From assembly GCA_038731605.1 (NCBI GenBank), contig JAVYQP010000002.1, positions 62,001 through 126,000 on the forward strand: a stretch of 64,000 nucleotides of DNA, written 5' to 3'. This stretch comes from WYZ-LMO2 sp038731605 (lineage in GTDB: Archaea > Halobacteriota > Archaeoglobi > Archaeoglobales > Archaeoglobaceae). Below the pieces are notes generated by a model. The model made no database searches. It was not told the DNA's origin and worked only from the letters and a program-made list of their open reading frames with translations. Below, piece after piece: positions 18,065-24,857 of this stretch. Each line of letters opens with the position of its first letter. Position 1 is the stretch's first letter. The translations under genes and the position numbers were made by a program.

Positions 18065-18112
18065 TACCCGTAGTGGACATTAACCTTAAAATACTTTTCG
18101 CAAAATGCGAAT

Positions 18113-18559
18113 CTAATCTACGAGAACGAGCGCAATAAGCGCATTTTCTTCGCTACTAATTTTCGCCAACTTCACAACTTCGACGCCAACTGCGGACAAA
18201 GAGAACCTCATTTTCTCAGGGAACTTACAAGGAACCTCGCATTTTTCGCAGAGGTTGCAGTTTCCCGGAAATAGGGCTAAAGCGAAGGTGTATCCTTTTC
18301 GCATAAGCTCACGCTCTTTTTCAAGCAAGAATTTTAAGATCTCCCTCTTCTCGTTCTCGAAGTCTTCTCCTATCTCGAACTTGATGAGCAGAGCTTTTCG
18401 GTAGTGCTGGAGTAACTCCTTAAACTCCTTCCAGCTCGGAGCGTTTGGTGGGCAAGAGGGGCTTTTATCGTAGTTCCTGCAGTTTCTGCACTTCCAGTAT
18501 GGTCTTGGAGACACTGAAATGCTCTCTACACTGATCTCTTTTTCAAAAAGAACTTTCAT
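18113..18559 (-). CDS. DUF2284 metal-binding protein
   Basis: A 148-residue Cys-rich protein. Two cysteine groups are visible: CRNCRNYDKSPSCPPNAPSW (about 24-43) and CNLCEKCEVPCKFPEKMRFS (about 98-117), the pattern of DUF2284 proteins, predicted metal-binding and found widely in anaerobes. The C-terminal SAVGVEVVKLAK is also typical. Its start overlaps the stop of the Lrp-like gene, so the two are coupled. It is 48 nt upstream of the thiolase operon, whose own TATA box lies in the gap. The function is unknown. Confidence 0.8.
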   Translation of the reverse strand: MKVLFEKEISVESISVSPRPYWKCRNCRNYDKSPSCPPNAPSWKEFKELLQHYRKALLIKFEIGEDFENEKREILKFLLEKERELMRKGYTFALALFPGNCNLCEKCEVPCKFPEKMRFSLSAVGVEVVKLAKISSEENALIALVLVD

Positions 18560-19044
18560 GGAATTATCGTTCTTCTATGGTCTTTGTGAGTTCGTGACGC
18601 TATGAACGTTTGCAGATGGTTGATCTTTATTCCCTTTTTCTTCATCCACTCCATGAACTTCCTTCTCTCCCTCCTGAACTCCTCCACGTCCTTGTAGCGC
18701 ACGATCATGCACAAATCGTATTGAGAGCCGACGGTTTCGAAGATGTTCTCAACGAAGTCGAGCTTTTTGAAGTGCTCTATGATCTCGTCAAGCCTTGTTT
18801 TGGATTCGATGTCGAAATCGAGCAGGAGAACTGCGAGCATGCTCAACCCAATTTTCTGGTAATTTGCCACCCAATAACCTTCTTTCAGCTTTATAAGGAA
18901 GCCATGGTCTTCGAGCGCTTTAATTCTGTTCTGAACAGTCCTGAGAGTTACGCCGATCATTTCTGCGATCTCTGCCTGTGTTTTCCCACGCAATAGGTTC
19001 TCGATTATCTTCTTGTCGATCTCGTCGAGCTCGTCTTTTCGCAT
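18556..19044 (-). CDS. Lrp/AsnC family transcriptional regulator
   Basis: A DNA-binding regulator of about 162 residues. The HTH is KTQAEIAEMIGVTLRTVQNR (about 20-39), followed by ALEDHGFLIKL and a C-terminal alpha/beta domain of the RAM type (about 65-140) that binds small effectors and drives oligomerisation. I choose the ATG at 19044 (MRKDELDEIDKK), since a TATA box (TTTTATATAC) lies about 25 nt upstream; the frame from 19089 would start inside the promoter. It is upstream of DUF2284 and the fatty-acid operon in the same direction, so those genes are candidate targets. Confidence 0.85.
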   Translation of the reverse strand: MRKDELDEIDKKIIENLLRGKTQAEIAEMIGVTLRTVQNRIKALEDHGFLIKLKEGYWVANYQKIGLSMLAVLLLDFDIESKTRLDEIIEHFKKLDFVENIFETVGSQYDLCMIVRYKDVEEFRRERRKFMEWMKKKGIKINHLQTFIASRTHKDHRRTIIP

Positions 19045-19161
19045 AGAATGAAAAATATTTGGGAGTATATAAAACTTCCTCAACCGCAACTACGCATCAC
19101 AGCGTTGAGTTTACACAGAGAGTGTGGGGTGGAAAAAGGGTAATAAAAAGGAGAATTTGTT

Positions 19162-19452
19162 TTAAGTGTTCCTCCTTAGATCCTCCATTTCCTTCATCAG
19201 CCCTCTTATCATGTAGCTTATCCTGTCCAGCTCCTTCTCTCTCCCTATGGCTTTCATGATTCCATAGCACAGCTTCATTATCGCTTCCCTGTGTTCGACC
19301 TTCTGTCTAAAGATCTGCACCGGAGAAATCTTCAGCATCTCGTATTCCTGGAAATATTCGTTTTCGATGCCCAAGCTCTCGAAAAACTTCTTTATCTGAA
19401 AAAGCAATAGGTGTATGTGCACAATCTCTTCTTTGCCGAATTGTGCAGACAT
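19162..19452 (-). CDS. UPF0058 family protein
   Basis: A 96-residue, largely helical protein of the archaeal UPF0058 family. Characteristic features are the N-terminal KEEIVHIHLLLFQIKKFFE (about 7-25), which has the conserved E..HxH pattern that may bind metal, EYEMLKISPVQIFRQKVEHREAI (split over about 38-60) and the C-terminal amphipathic helix. No function is established for the family as far as I know. The gene is short and monocistronic, lying divergent to hef. Confidence 0.8.
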   Translation of the reverse strand: MSAQFGKEEIVHIHLLLFQIKKFFESLGIENEYFQEYEMLKISPVQIFRQKVEHREAIMKLCYGIMKAIGREKELDRISYMIRGLMKEMEDLRRNT

Positions 19453-19602
19453 GACGCAATTTCGTTTCCTCGTAGATAAACTTATCGGTCTTGAAAGCCC
19501 TCGAAACTTTGTTTAGCAAACCCTTGAATAGAATTATTAAAAATTTAGATAAGCGACGATGGTTGGTCAAGCTTACGAAAATGATTTTATCCAAAGGTCA
19601 CG

Positions 19603-21846
19603 ATGGGTTTTGTGGAATACATCTCACACCCGCTTATAAGGGAAGGAACTGTGGAGAGGAGAATTTATCAGCTTTCCATAGCTACGAGCGCCCTTTTGAG
19701 AAATACCCTTGTTGTGATCCCGACTGGTCTCGGGAAAACGACGATAGCTCTCCTCGTTTTGGCTTCAAGACTGCTCAACGAAGAAGGGAAAGCGCTTTTT
19801 TTAGCCCCAACGAGACCGCTCGTTGAACAGCACGCAGAGTTTTTGAGGAGAACGCTTAAAATTGAGGAAGAAAAAATAGTTGCGCTTAGTGGTGAAGACG
19901 AGCCGGAGAAAAGGGCTAAGTTTTGGGGATCTGCGAAGGTTATAGTTGCAACTCCGCAGGTTGTTGAGAACGACGTGCTCGCAGGGAGGCTAAACCTTGA
20001 AGATTTTGTTTTGCTAATCTTCGACGAAGCCCATAGAGCTGTCGGAAATTACAGCTACGTGTTCATAGCAAGAGAATACATGCAAAAAGCAAAGAAACCA
20101 TTGATCCTTGCCTTAACAGCATCTCCCGGGAGCGATGAGGAGAGAATACTCGAGATAGTGAAGAACTTGTTCATAGAGGGGATCGAGCTCAGAACTGAGT
20201 TCGACGACGACGTTAAGCCATACATCAGCGAAAAGGATATAGAGTGGATCAACGTCGAGATTCCAAGGGAGATCGTTGCGATAAGGGAGAAGCTCGAGCT
20301 AAGCATCAAGATCAGGCTGAAAAGACTTAAGGAGCTCGGAATCGAAGTTCCAGAGAAGGCAACGAAGAGAGAACTGCTCGAGATTCAGCAAATTGTTCAA
20401 AACGAACTTGCGAATTCTCAAAGGGTCGAGCTTTTTGAAGCGTCCTCGCTCTTGGCGGAAGTTCTAAAGTTAGCCCATGCGGTTGAATTGGTTGAAACTC
20501 AGAGTCTCGAGAGCTTTAGGAGCTATGCGGGAAAAATACTAAAAGAGGGCGCTTCGAAAGGGGGTAGCAAGGCATCGAAGAACATTTCCAGCGATCCAAA
20601 CTTTAGAGATGCGCTAATGCTCGCAATGCGGATCAGCGGTGAACATCCAAAAATTCTAAAGCTTAAGGAAATTGTTTCTGAACAGCTCAAGATCAAGGAG
20701 GATTCGAGGATAATAGTTTTCACGAACTACCGTGATTCAGCGGACTACCTTGTTGCTGAACTTTCAAAGATCGCTCCAACTTCTAAGTTCATCGGACAAG
20801 CGAACAGAGAAGACGAGAAGGGGATGAAGCAAAGAGAGCAAATCGAAGTCCTTCAGAAGTTTCGTGAGGGGATCTACAAGGTTCTCGTCGCAACTTCTGT
20901 TGGTGAGGAAGGGCTCGACATACCTTCGACGGATCTCGTTGTTTTCTACGAAGCAATTCCATCTGAGATAAGAGCAATACAAAGGAAGGGGAGAACAGGT
21001 AGAGGGAGAAAGGGGAGAATTGTTGTCCTGATGGCTAAAGGAACGAGGGACGAGGCATATTACTTCATAAGTTTGAGAAAGGAGAGAGCGATGTATGAGA
21101 CTGTAAGGAGAATAAAGGCGGTGATCGAGAAACAAAAGCGCCCAGTAGAACAGCTCAAGCTCGTTCCAAGCCTTGGTTTGAAGATTTTCGTCGATTCGAG
21201 GGAACTTAGGAGTGATGTGGTTAAGCATTTGAGAGACCTCGGAGCATCGCTTGAAGTTAAAAATTTGGAGGTTGCGGACTACGTTTTGAGCGACCGAGTT
21301 GCGGTGGAGAGAAAGACGGTCGAAGACTTTGCGGAAAGCATAATCGAAGACAGGCTTTTCCAGCAGTTGATAAAGCTCAAAGCATATCAAAGACCAATCT
21401 TAGTGATCGAGGGCGAGAATCTCTACCAGAGAATCCATCCGAACGCAGTCCGTGGAGCGATTGCGACGATTGCAGTCGATTTCGGAATCCCAATAATCAG
21501 AACAAAGGACGAAAGAGAGACCGCAGAATTTCTTTTGGCGATTGCAAGGAGAGAGCAAGAGGAGAGGCGAAGAGAAGTCGTCGAGCACTACGCCAAGACC
21601 AAGAGAACACTTAAAGAGGAGCAAGAATATGTCGTTTCTGCGATCTCGAACGTTGGAAGCGTAATAGCGAAGAACTTACTCGAGCACTTTCAGACAATCG
21701 AAAAGATCGCAACTGCGAGCGAGGAAGAGCTGATGAAAGTTCCAAAAGTCGGAGAGAAGACTGCGAAGCGTATAAGGCTTCTCATGACAACGCCATACAG
21801 CGAAGCGGATAAGTTGGATTTGGAAAATTTTTTTGATGCTAACTGA
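19603..21846 (+). CDS. hef: Hef helicase-nuclease (FANCM/XPF-like)
   Basis: Hef processes stalled replication forks. At 747 residues this is the full fused form: an SF2 helicase with PTGLGKTT (Walker A, about 41-48), IFDEAHR (Walker B, about 137-143), the C-terminal helicase motifs VATSVGEEGLDIP and RKGRTGRGR (about 425-470), then an XPF-type nuclease with VDSRE and the active-site VERKTVEDF (about 567-575), and a tandem helix-hairpin-helix tail (SAISNVGSVIAKNLL, KVPKVGEKTAKRI). Some archaea have only one half; this one has both. The next gene downstream is convergent. Confidence 0.95.
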   Translation: MGFVEYISHPLIREGTVERRIYQLSIATSALLRNTLVVIPTGLGKTTIALLVLASRLLNEEGKALFLAPTRPLVEQHAEFLRRTLKIEEEKIVALSGEDEPEKRAKFWGSAKVIVATPQVVENDVLAGRLNLEDFVLLIFDEAHRAVGNYSYVFIAREYMQKAKKPLILALTASPGSDEERILEIVKNLFIEGIELRTEFDDDVKPYISEKDIEWINVEIPREIVAIREKLELSIKIRLKRLKELGIEVPEKATKRELLEIQQIVQNELANSQRVELFEASSLLAEVLKLAHAVELVETQSLESFRSYAGKILKEGASKGGSKASKNISSDPNFRDALMLAMRISGEHPKILKLKEIVSEQLKIKEDSRIIVFTNYRDSADYLVAELSKIAPTSKFIGQANREDEKGMKQREQIEVLQKFREGIYKVLVATSVGEEGLDIPSTDLVVFYEAIPSEIRAIQRKGRTGRGRKGRIVVLMAKGTRDEAYYFISLRKERAMYETVRRIKAVIEKQKRPVEQLKLVPSLGLKIFVDSRELRSDVVKHLRDLGASLEVKNLEVADYVLSDRVAVERKTVEDFAESIIEDRLFQQLIKLKAYQRPILVIEGENLYQRIHPNAVRGAIATIAVDFGIPIIRTKDERETAEFLLAIARREQEERRREVVEHYAKTKRTLKEEQEYVVSAISNVGSVIAKNLLEHFQTIEKIATASEEELMKVPKVGEKTAKRIRLLMTTPYSEADKLDLENFFDAN

Positions 21847-21848
21847 AC

Positions 21849-21887
21849 GTCTCGTGGCAGGAGTTGTGCTACTCCAGTTCCTGAGAC
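21849..21887 (+). other. Possible hairpin in the gap between convergent hef and nuclease genes
   Basis: GTCTC (21849-21853) can pair with GAGAC (21883-21887), and inside it GTGGCA (21854-21859) can pair with TGCTAC (21867-21872) with one wobble. It could be a transcription end signal shared by the two converging genes, but there is no T-run directly after it. Confidence 0.25.
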
Positions 21888-21961
21888 CCATTGTTATTGG
21901 GACTCATTTCATGCAGTTTCTATCACGATTTCTGAAGTGATAAAATTGCGGAGAGAAGTCA

Positions 21962-23107
21962 TTATGGTAGGGGCTGTTTCTCCACCACATACCTTCCCTT
22001 AGCATTTAGTCTAACATAGTATACCCCCTCAATTATACGAGCCCTTTGTCTGGTTCGCCATAGGTTCATCTCCCTAAGCGTATGCTCGATAGCATCCATA
22101 TCTTCCGAGAGCTTGCCACAATATGGTAAAATGGCGAAGGGATTGCCCATTTCTTTACCAACATGACAAAGATTTATTTGAGGATAATTTACGGGGGCGG
22201 ATACGTACCCAAAAATGTCAAACCGAATATTGAGCCTGGGCGCTGACCATAATTCTTCTACATTCCCACTGCTCGGCACATAAAGCACACCAAATTGTTG
22301 ACCTGCAAATTTTTGAACGTATTTTAAATCCCTTGGCGAGATTGCTAAGTACACCCTCGTTAAACTCCCACTTTGAGCATACGTATTAAGCTGCTCAATA
22401 ATACCATTAATCGCATCTTTTTTGACACCAAATTTAACTTCTATTCCTATTAACTCCTCTTTGTTGCAATAGACATCTATGGCCAATTTATTTTTGGGGA
22501 AACAAACCAAATCTATCTTTTTATAAAACTGAGTAATATTTCCTCGTTCGCCACTCATTTTCTGAGGATCCGGCAAAATTCCCTCCACTTCTACATCCCA
22601 ACCTTGTCGCGTATAGAAACTATAAAGTTCGTGTATTAACGAGGCCTCATTATAAGTTAGAGGAGGGATATTTTCTCGAATAAATTGTTTGGATCTATAC
22701 CTAACGTAGACTTCATGGCCTGTAAGCGAGTAACCAATAAGCCCAACTCCAATTTCTTGGAGCGTCTGCCCGTAACTAGACTTAACCCTCTCGAGAATCT
22801 CATGGGGAACTACGAGATACAGTTCGTCGAGGCTTTTAGTAGTTGTAAAATTTTTGAGTTGTTCCATGCTTTGTACGACGGCTTCAAAACTCCCTTTAAA
22901 TTCGTATCCAATATACCTTTGGTTCTTAACTGCTACGAGATCTACGTAGATATATTTTTTGGTATGCTTTTCAATCATCTCCCCTTTATCCTTAATTTGG
23001 AAAGTGGATTTAAAGAGAGGTTTTGCTATTGGCACTTCACCATAAACTGTATAACCTTGGTTTTCCAACCAAGACCAGAATTCGTGTTTTATTTTTTGTT
23101 CACCCAT
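21962..23107 (-). CDS. Protein with two tandem PD-(D/E)XK nuclease-like domains
   Basis: I know no named family for this 381-residue protein. Domain 1 (about 1-145) has a helix Glu (HEFWSWLENQGY), an Asp in YIYVDLVAV, then YIGYEFKGS (ExK) and the trailing LYLVVP and IGVGLIGY strands. Domain 2 (about 155-300) repeats this: HELYSFYTRQGWDVEVEG, KKIDLVCF, LIGIEVKFG (ExK), VYLAIS and FGVLYV. Both thus retain the D...ExK core of restriction-type nucleases. I choose the ATG at 23107, which has AAGGAG at proper spacing; a TTG at 23131 is the alternative. It follows the frameshifted gene at 23124-23992 and is probably one operon with it. A defence or DNA-repair role is inference. Confidence 0.75.
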   Translation of the reverse strand: MGEQKIKHEFWSWLENQGYTVYGEVPIAKPLFKSTFQIKDKGEMIEKHTKKYIYVDLVAVKNQRYIGYEFKGSFEAVVQSMEQLKNFTTTKSLDELYLVVPHEILERVKSSYGQTLQEIGVGLIGYSLTGHEVYVRYRSKQFIRENIPPLTYNEASLIHELYSFYTRQGWDVEVEGILPDPQKMSGERGNITQFYKKIDLVCFPKNKLAIDVYCNKEELIGIEVKFGVKKDAINGIIEQLNTYAQSGSLTRVYLAISPRDLKYVQKFAGQQFGVLYVPSSGNVEELWSAPRLNIRFDIFGYVSAPVNYPQINLCHVGKEMGNPFAILPYCGKLSEDMDAIEHTLREMNLWRTRQRARIIEGVYYVRLNAKGRYVVEKQPLP

Positions 23108-23123
23108 ATGAACTCCTTCAGCC

Positions 23124-23531
23124 TCAGCCAATAACTCCCTCGAAACGAAGCCCTAACTTTTTTACCCTACTTTTTTGATCTACTGAGCTCATGAGGTATA
23201 AACATTCGTCAATGAGCTTGAGGATCAGGGAATTGTGAGCATTTTCGAGCTCTGGGATCTTGTCCTCGTAGTTGATTAACCATTTTCTAATCGCTTTCAT
23301 CCACCTCAAGTAGACTTCACAAGTTAGCCTGTCCTGCTCGTTACGAAGGAGGTGAAAGGCTATTGCAATCTTTCTATCTATCAGCGGGAAGTAATGCGGA
23401 GCGAAAACATGGAGAAGCTTTATTGTGCCTACCGGTTCATTTTGACCGATGTTCGCCAGTTCTCTTAGCCCCTCGTTCACTCTTTTGAAGACTTCAGAAA
23501 TCCTTTTCTCGTCTATTTCTTCTCTCAGCAA
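23124..23531 (-). CDS. C-terminal part of a frameshifted gene of unknown function
   Basis: The reading frame continues upstream without a stop as NIEFFKDKHLLREEIDEKR into the end of the preceding ORF, so this is not a free-standing gene but the second half of one of about 290 codons. The start at 23531 is merely the first ATG-like codon in frame. The part contains LLHVFAPHYFPLIDRKIAIAF (split motif: H...P..FP.ID, about 43-63) and is otherwise helical. The stop lies 16 nt before the nuclease ATG, and the AAGGAG for that gene sits in between. I do not recognise the family. Confidence 0.6.
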   Translation of the reverse strand: MLREEIDEKRISEVFKRVNEGLRELANIGQNEPVGTIKLLHVFAPHYFPLIDRKIAIAFHLLRNEQDRLTCEVYLRWMKAIRKWLINYEDKIPELENAHNSLILKLIDECLYLMSSVDQKSRVKKLGLRFEGVIG

Positions 23532-23992
23532 GTGCTTGTCTTTGAAGAACTCGATATTCTTTTTTCTTTCTCGAGAAAGTCGCTCAACTCCTTAAAGTAA
23601 TTCCTTAAACTGAAGTCGCTCTTTTGCCTAAAATACGTCTCAAATCTCCTAATGTTCCAAATAGAGAAGTATGGAGCTAAGGCAAAGCCAACAAGCTCGT
23701 TCCTACCAACTTTAAGCTCTTCCAGAATATCCCTGAAGCCAACGGCTATTCTTTCTCTTAGCTGTTTTCCTTCGATATTAAAAGCATCGTAGTCAAAGTT
23801 TTCGAACATCAGGGAGATTTCAGCTCTCTGATCCTCGGTAACTTCAAAGAATCCAAGATCTAACCATTCTCTCGCCCATCTCACTGCAAATTTGTGAGCG
23901 TCGTATCTCTTTTCGAAAATCTCGAAAATCGCATGGTATGCTCCTATCAGCTTTTTAAATTCCTCTTTTCCGAGCCCGTCATCAACTGTCAT
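23525..23992 (-). CDS. N-terminal part of a frameshifted gene of unknown function
   Basis: A 155-residue ORF, helical and charged (EEFKKLIGAYHAIFEIFEKR; FALAPYFSIWNIRRFETYF). Its last dozen residues (ISSSSKTSTC) are unlike the rest and arise after an A6 run at 23560-23565 (minus strand). Moving to the -1 frame at that run gives ERKKNIEFFKDKHLLREE, which joins smoothly to the next ORF. The pair is therefore one gene broken by a frameshift, a sequencing error, or read by slippage. WNIRRFETYF and the later LHVFAPHYFPLID may be two copies of a similar unit. A TATA-like T/A-rich element precedes the ATG. Confidence 0.6.
   Translation of the reverse strand: MTVDDGLGKEEFKKLIGAYHAIFEIFEKRYDAHKFAVRWAREWLDLGFFEVTEDQRAEISLMFENFDYDAFNIEGKQLRERIAVGFRDILEELKVGRNELVGFALAPYFSIWNIRRFETYFRQKSDFSLRNYFKELSDFLEKEKRISSSSKTSTC
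23560..23565 (-). other. Frameshift point: A6 homopolymer
   Basis: On the minus strand the sequence GAAAAAAG separates the two halves of the 23124-23992 gene. One extra A would restore a single frame of about 290 codons. The phase does not match the classical A_AAA_AAG ribosomal slippery heptamer. Confidence 0.7.
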
Positions 23993-24089
23993 ATATTAGC
24001 CTTACCATTAAAAATAAAAAAGGTTTGCATACCTTAGCAAAAAGTTCAACAGAAAATCTTTAAATCCCCAAACCTAAGATTCACTCGGA

Positions 24090-24162
24090 GCCACGGTAGC
24101 TCAGCAGGGAGAGCGCTTGCTTGGTAAGCAAGCGGTCGCGGGTTCAAATCCCGCCCGTGGCT
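24090..24162 (+). tRNA. tRNA-Thr (GGT)
   Basis: A 73-nt cloverleaf. The acceptor stem is GCCACGG/CCGTGGC with discriminator T. The D arm has GTAGCTCAGCAGGGAGAGC. The anticodon stem is CTTGC/GCAAG with loop TTGGTAA, giving anticodon GGT. The T arm GCGGGTTCAAATCCCGC is perfect. There is no intron and CCA is not encoded. A TATA-like CTTTAAATCC lies about 30 nt upstream. Confidence 0.97.
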
Positions 24163-24272
24163 TTTCTCGTTTCTCTTCTTTACAAAAGTTATCTCACCAG
24201 TTCTTTTCCCGATCTATTTCCTTGGCGATTCTTTGGGGCGGAGTGGGAATGTGGAGCTCGTGAAATTGTTTT

Positions 24273-24713
24273 ATGTCTCGGGAAGCGGAATACTGGGTTG
24301 ACAGAGGCGTAACACTCGGTGAGCTCGGGAGATTGGAAGAGGCGCTTGAGAGCTTTGAGATTGCCATAAGAATCAAACCAAATTTTGCAGAGGCTTGGCT
24401 CAATAAAGGTGTAGCGCTTCACATGCTTGGAAGATTAGAGGAAGCTCTTGAAAGCTTTGAAAAAGCTATAAAGATTAAGCCAGATCTTGCTCCCGCGTGG
24501 ACTTTGAGGGCTTCACTCCTTCACGATCTCGGGAGATATGAAGAGGCCATTAAAAGTTGTGATGAAGCCATAAGAATAAATCCACGCCTTGCGGAAGCAT
24601 GGAACAATAAAGGGATAATTCTTCAAAAACTCGGGAGGTATAAAGAAGCTCTTGAAAGCTTTGAAAAAGCTAAAAAACTAAATCCCAACCTTAAATATCT
24701 GGGGATATCCTAA
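24273..24713 (+). CDS. TPR-repeat protein
   Basis: A 146-residue protein composed of four consecutive tetratricopeptide repeats of 34 residues, each with the pattern G..L..LGR.EEAL.SFE.AI.I.P..A.AW. It has no signal peptide, membrane helix or other domain. Such proteins are protein-protein adaptors; the partner cannot be inferred. The repeat units are close in sequence, suggesting recent internal duplication. The gene stands alone between tRNA-Thr and ileS. Confidence 0.9.
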   Translation: MSREAEYWVDRGVTLGELGRLEEALESFEIAIRIKPNFAEAWLNKGVALHMLGRLEEALESFEKAIKIKPDLAPAWTLRASLLHDLGRYEEAIKSCDEAIRINPRLAEAWNNKGIILQKLGRYKEALESFEKAKKLNPNLKYLGIS

Positions 24714-24828
24714 AAGAAGAGAGAAGGCGCATAAAGAGAAGGGATCTTGAGTTTCCGAATAATGCGGAAAAATCTTGCTTGGGTCTTTACCTAATGCAAA
24801 AGTTGAAAAGCGGGGAAACTTTGGGTAA

Positions 24829-24841
24829 ATTTTTTAATCCA
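24829..24841 (+). promoter_or_regulatory. TATA box of ileS
   Basis: AATTTTTTAATCC lies centred about 23 nt ahead of the ATG at 24858, consistent with a leaderless message. Confidence 0.5.
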
Positions 24842-24857
24842 GATAAAATGTAAGGGT

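Noticed and set aside
23524..23570. Canonical A_AAA_AAG programmed -1 ribosomal frameshift at the split gene
   Set aside because: The A6G run is present, but its phase relative to the zero frame is wrong for the classical tandem-slippage heptamer, and no downstream stem-loop stands out. Slippage by the polymerase or a plain mutation remains possible.
24090..24162. tRNA-Thr as an integration site for the nuclease locus
   Set aside because: I see no direct repeat of the tRNA 3' end on the far side of 21962-23992 and no integrase gene in the window.
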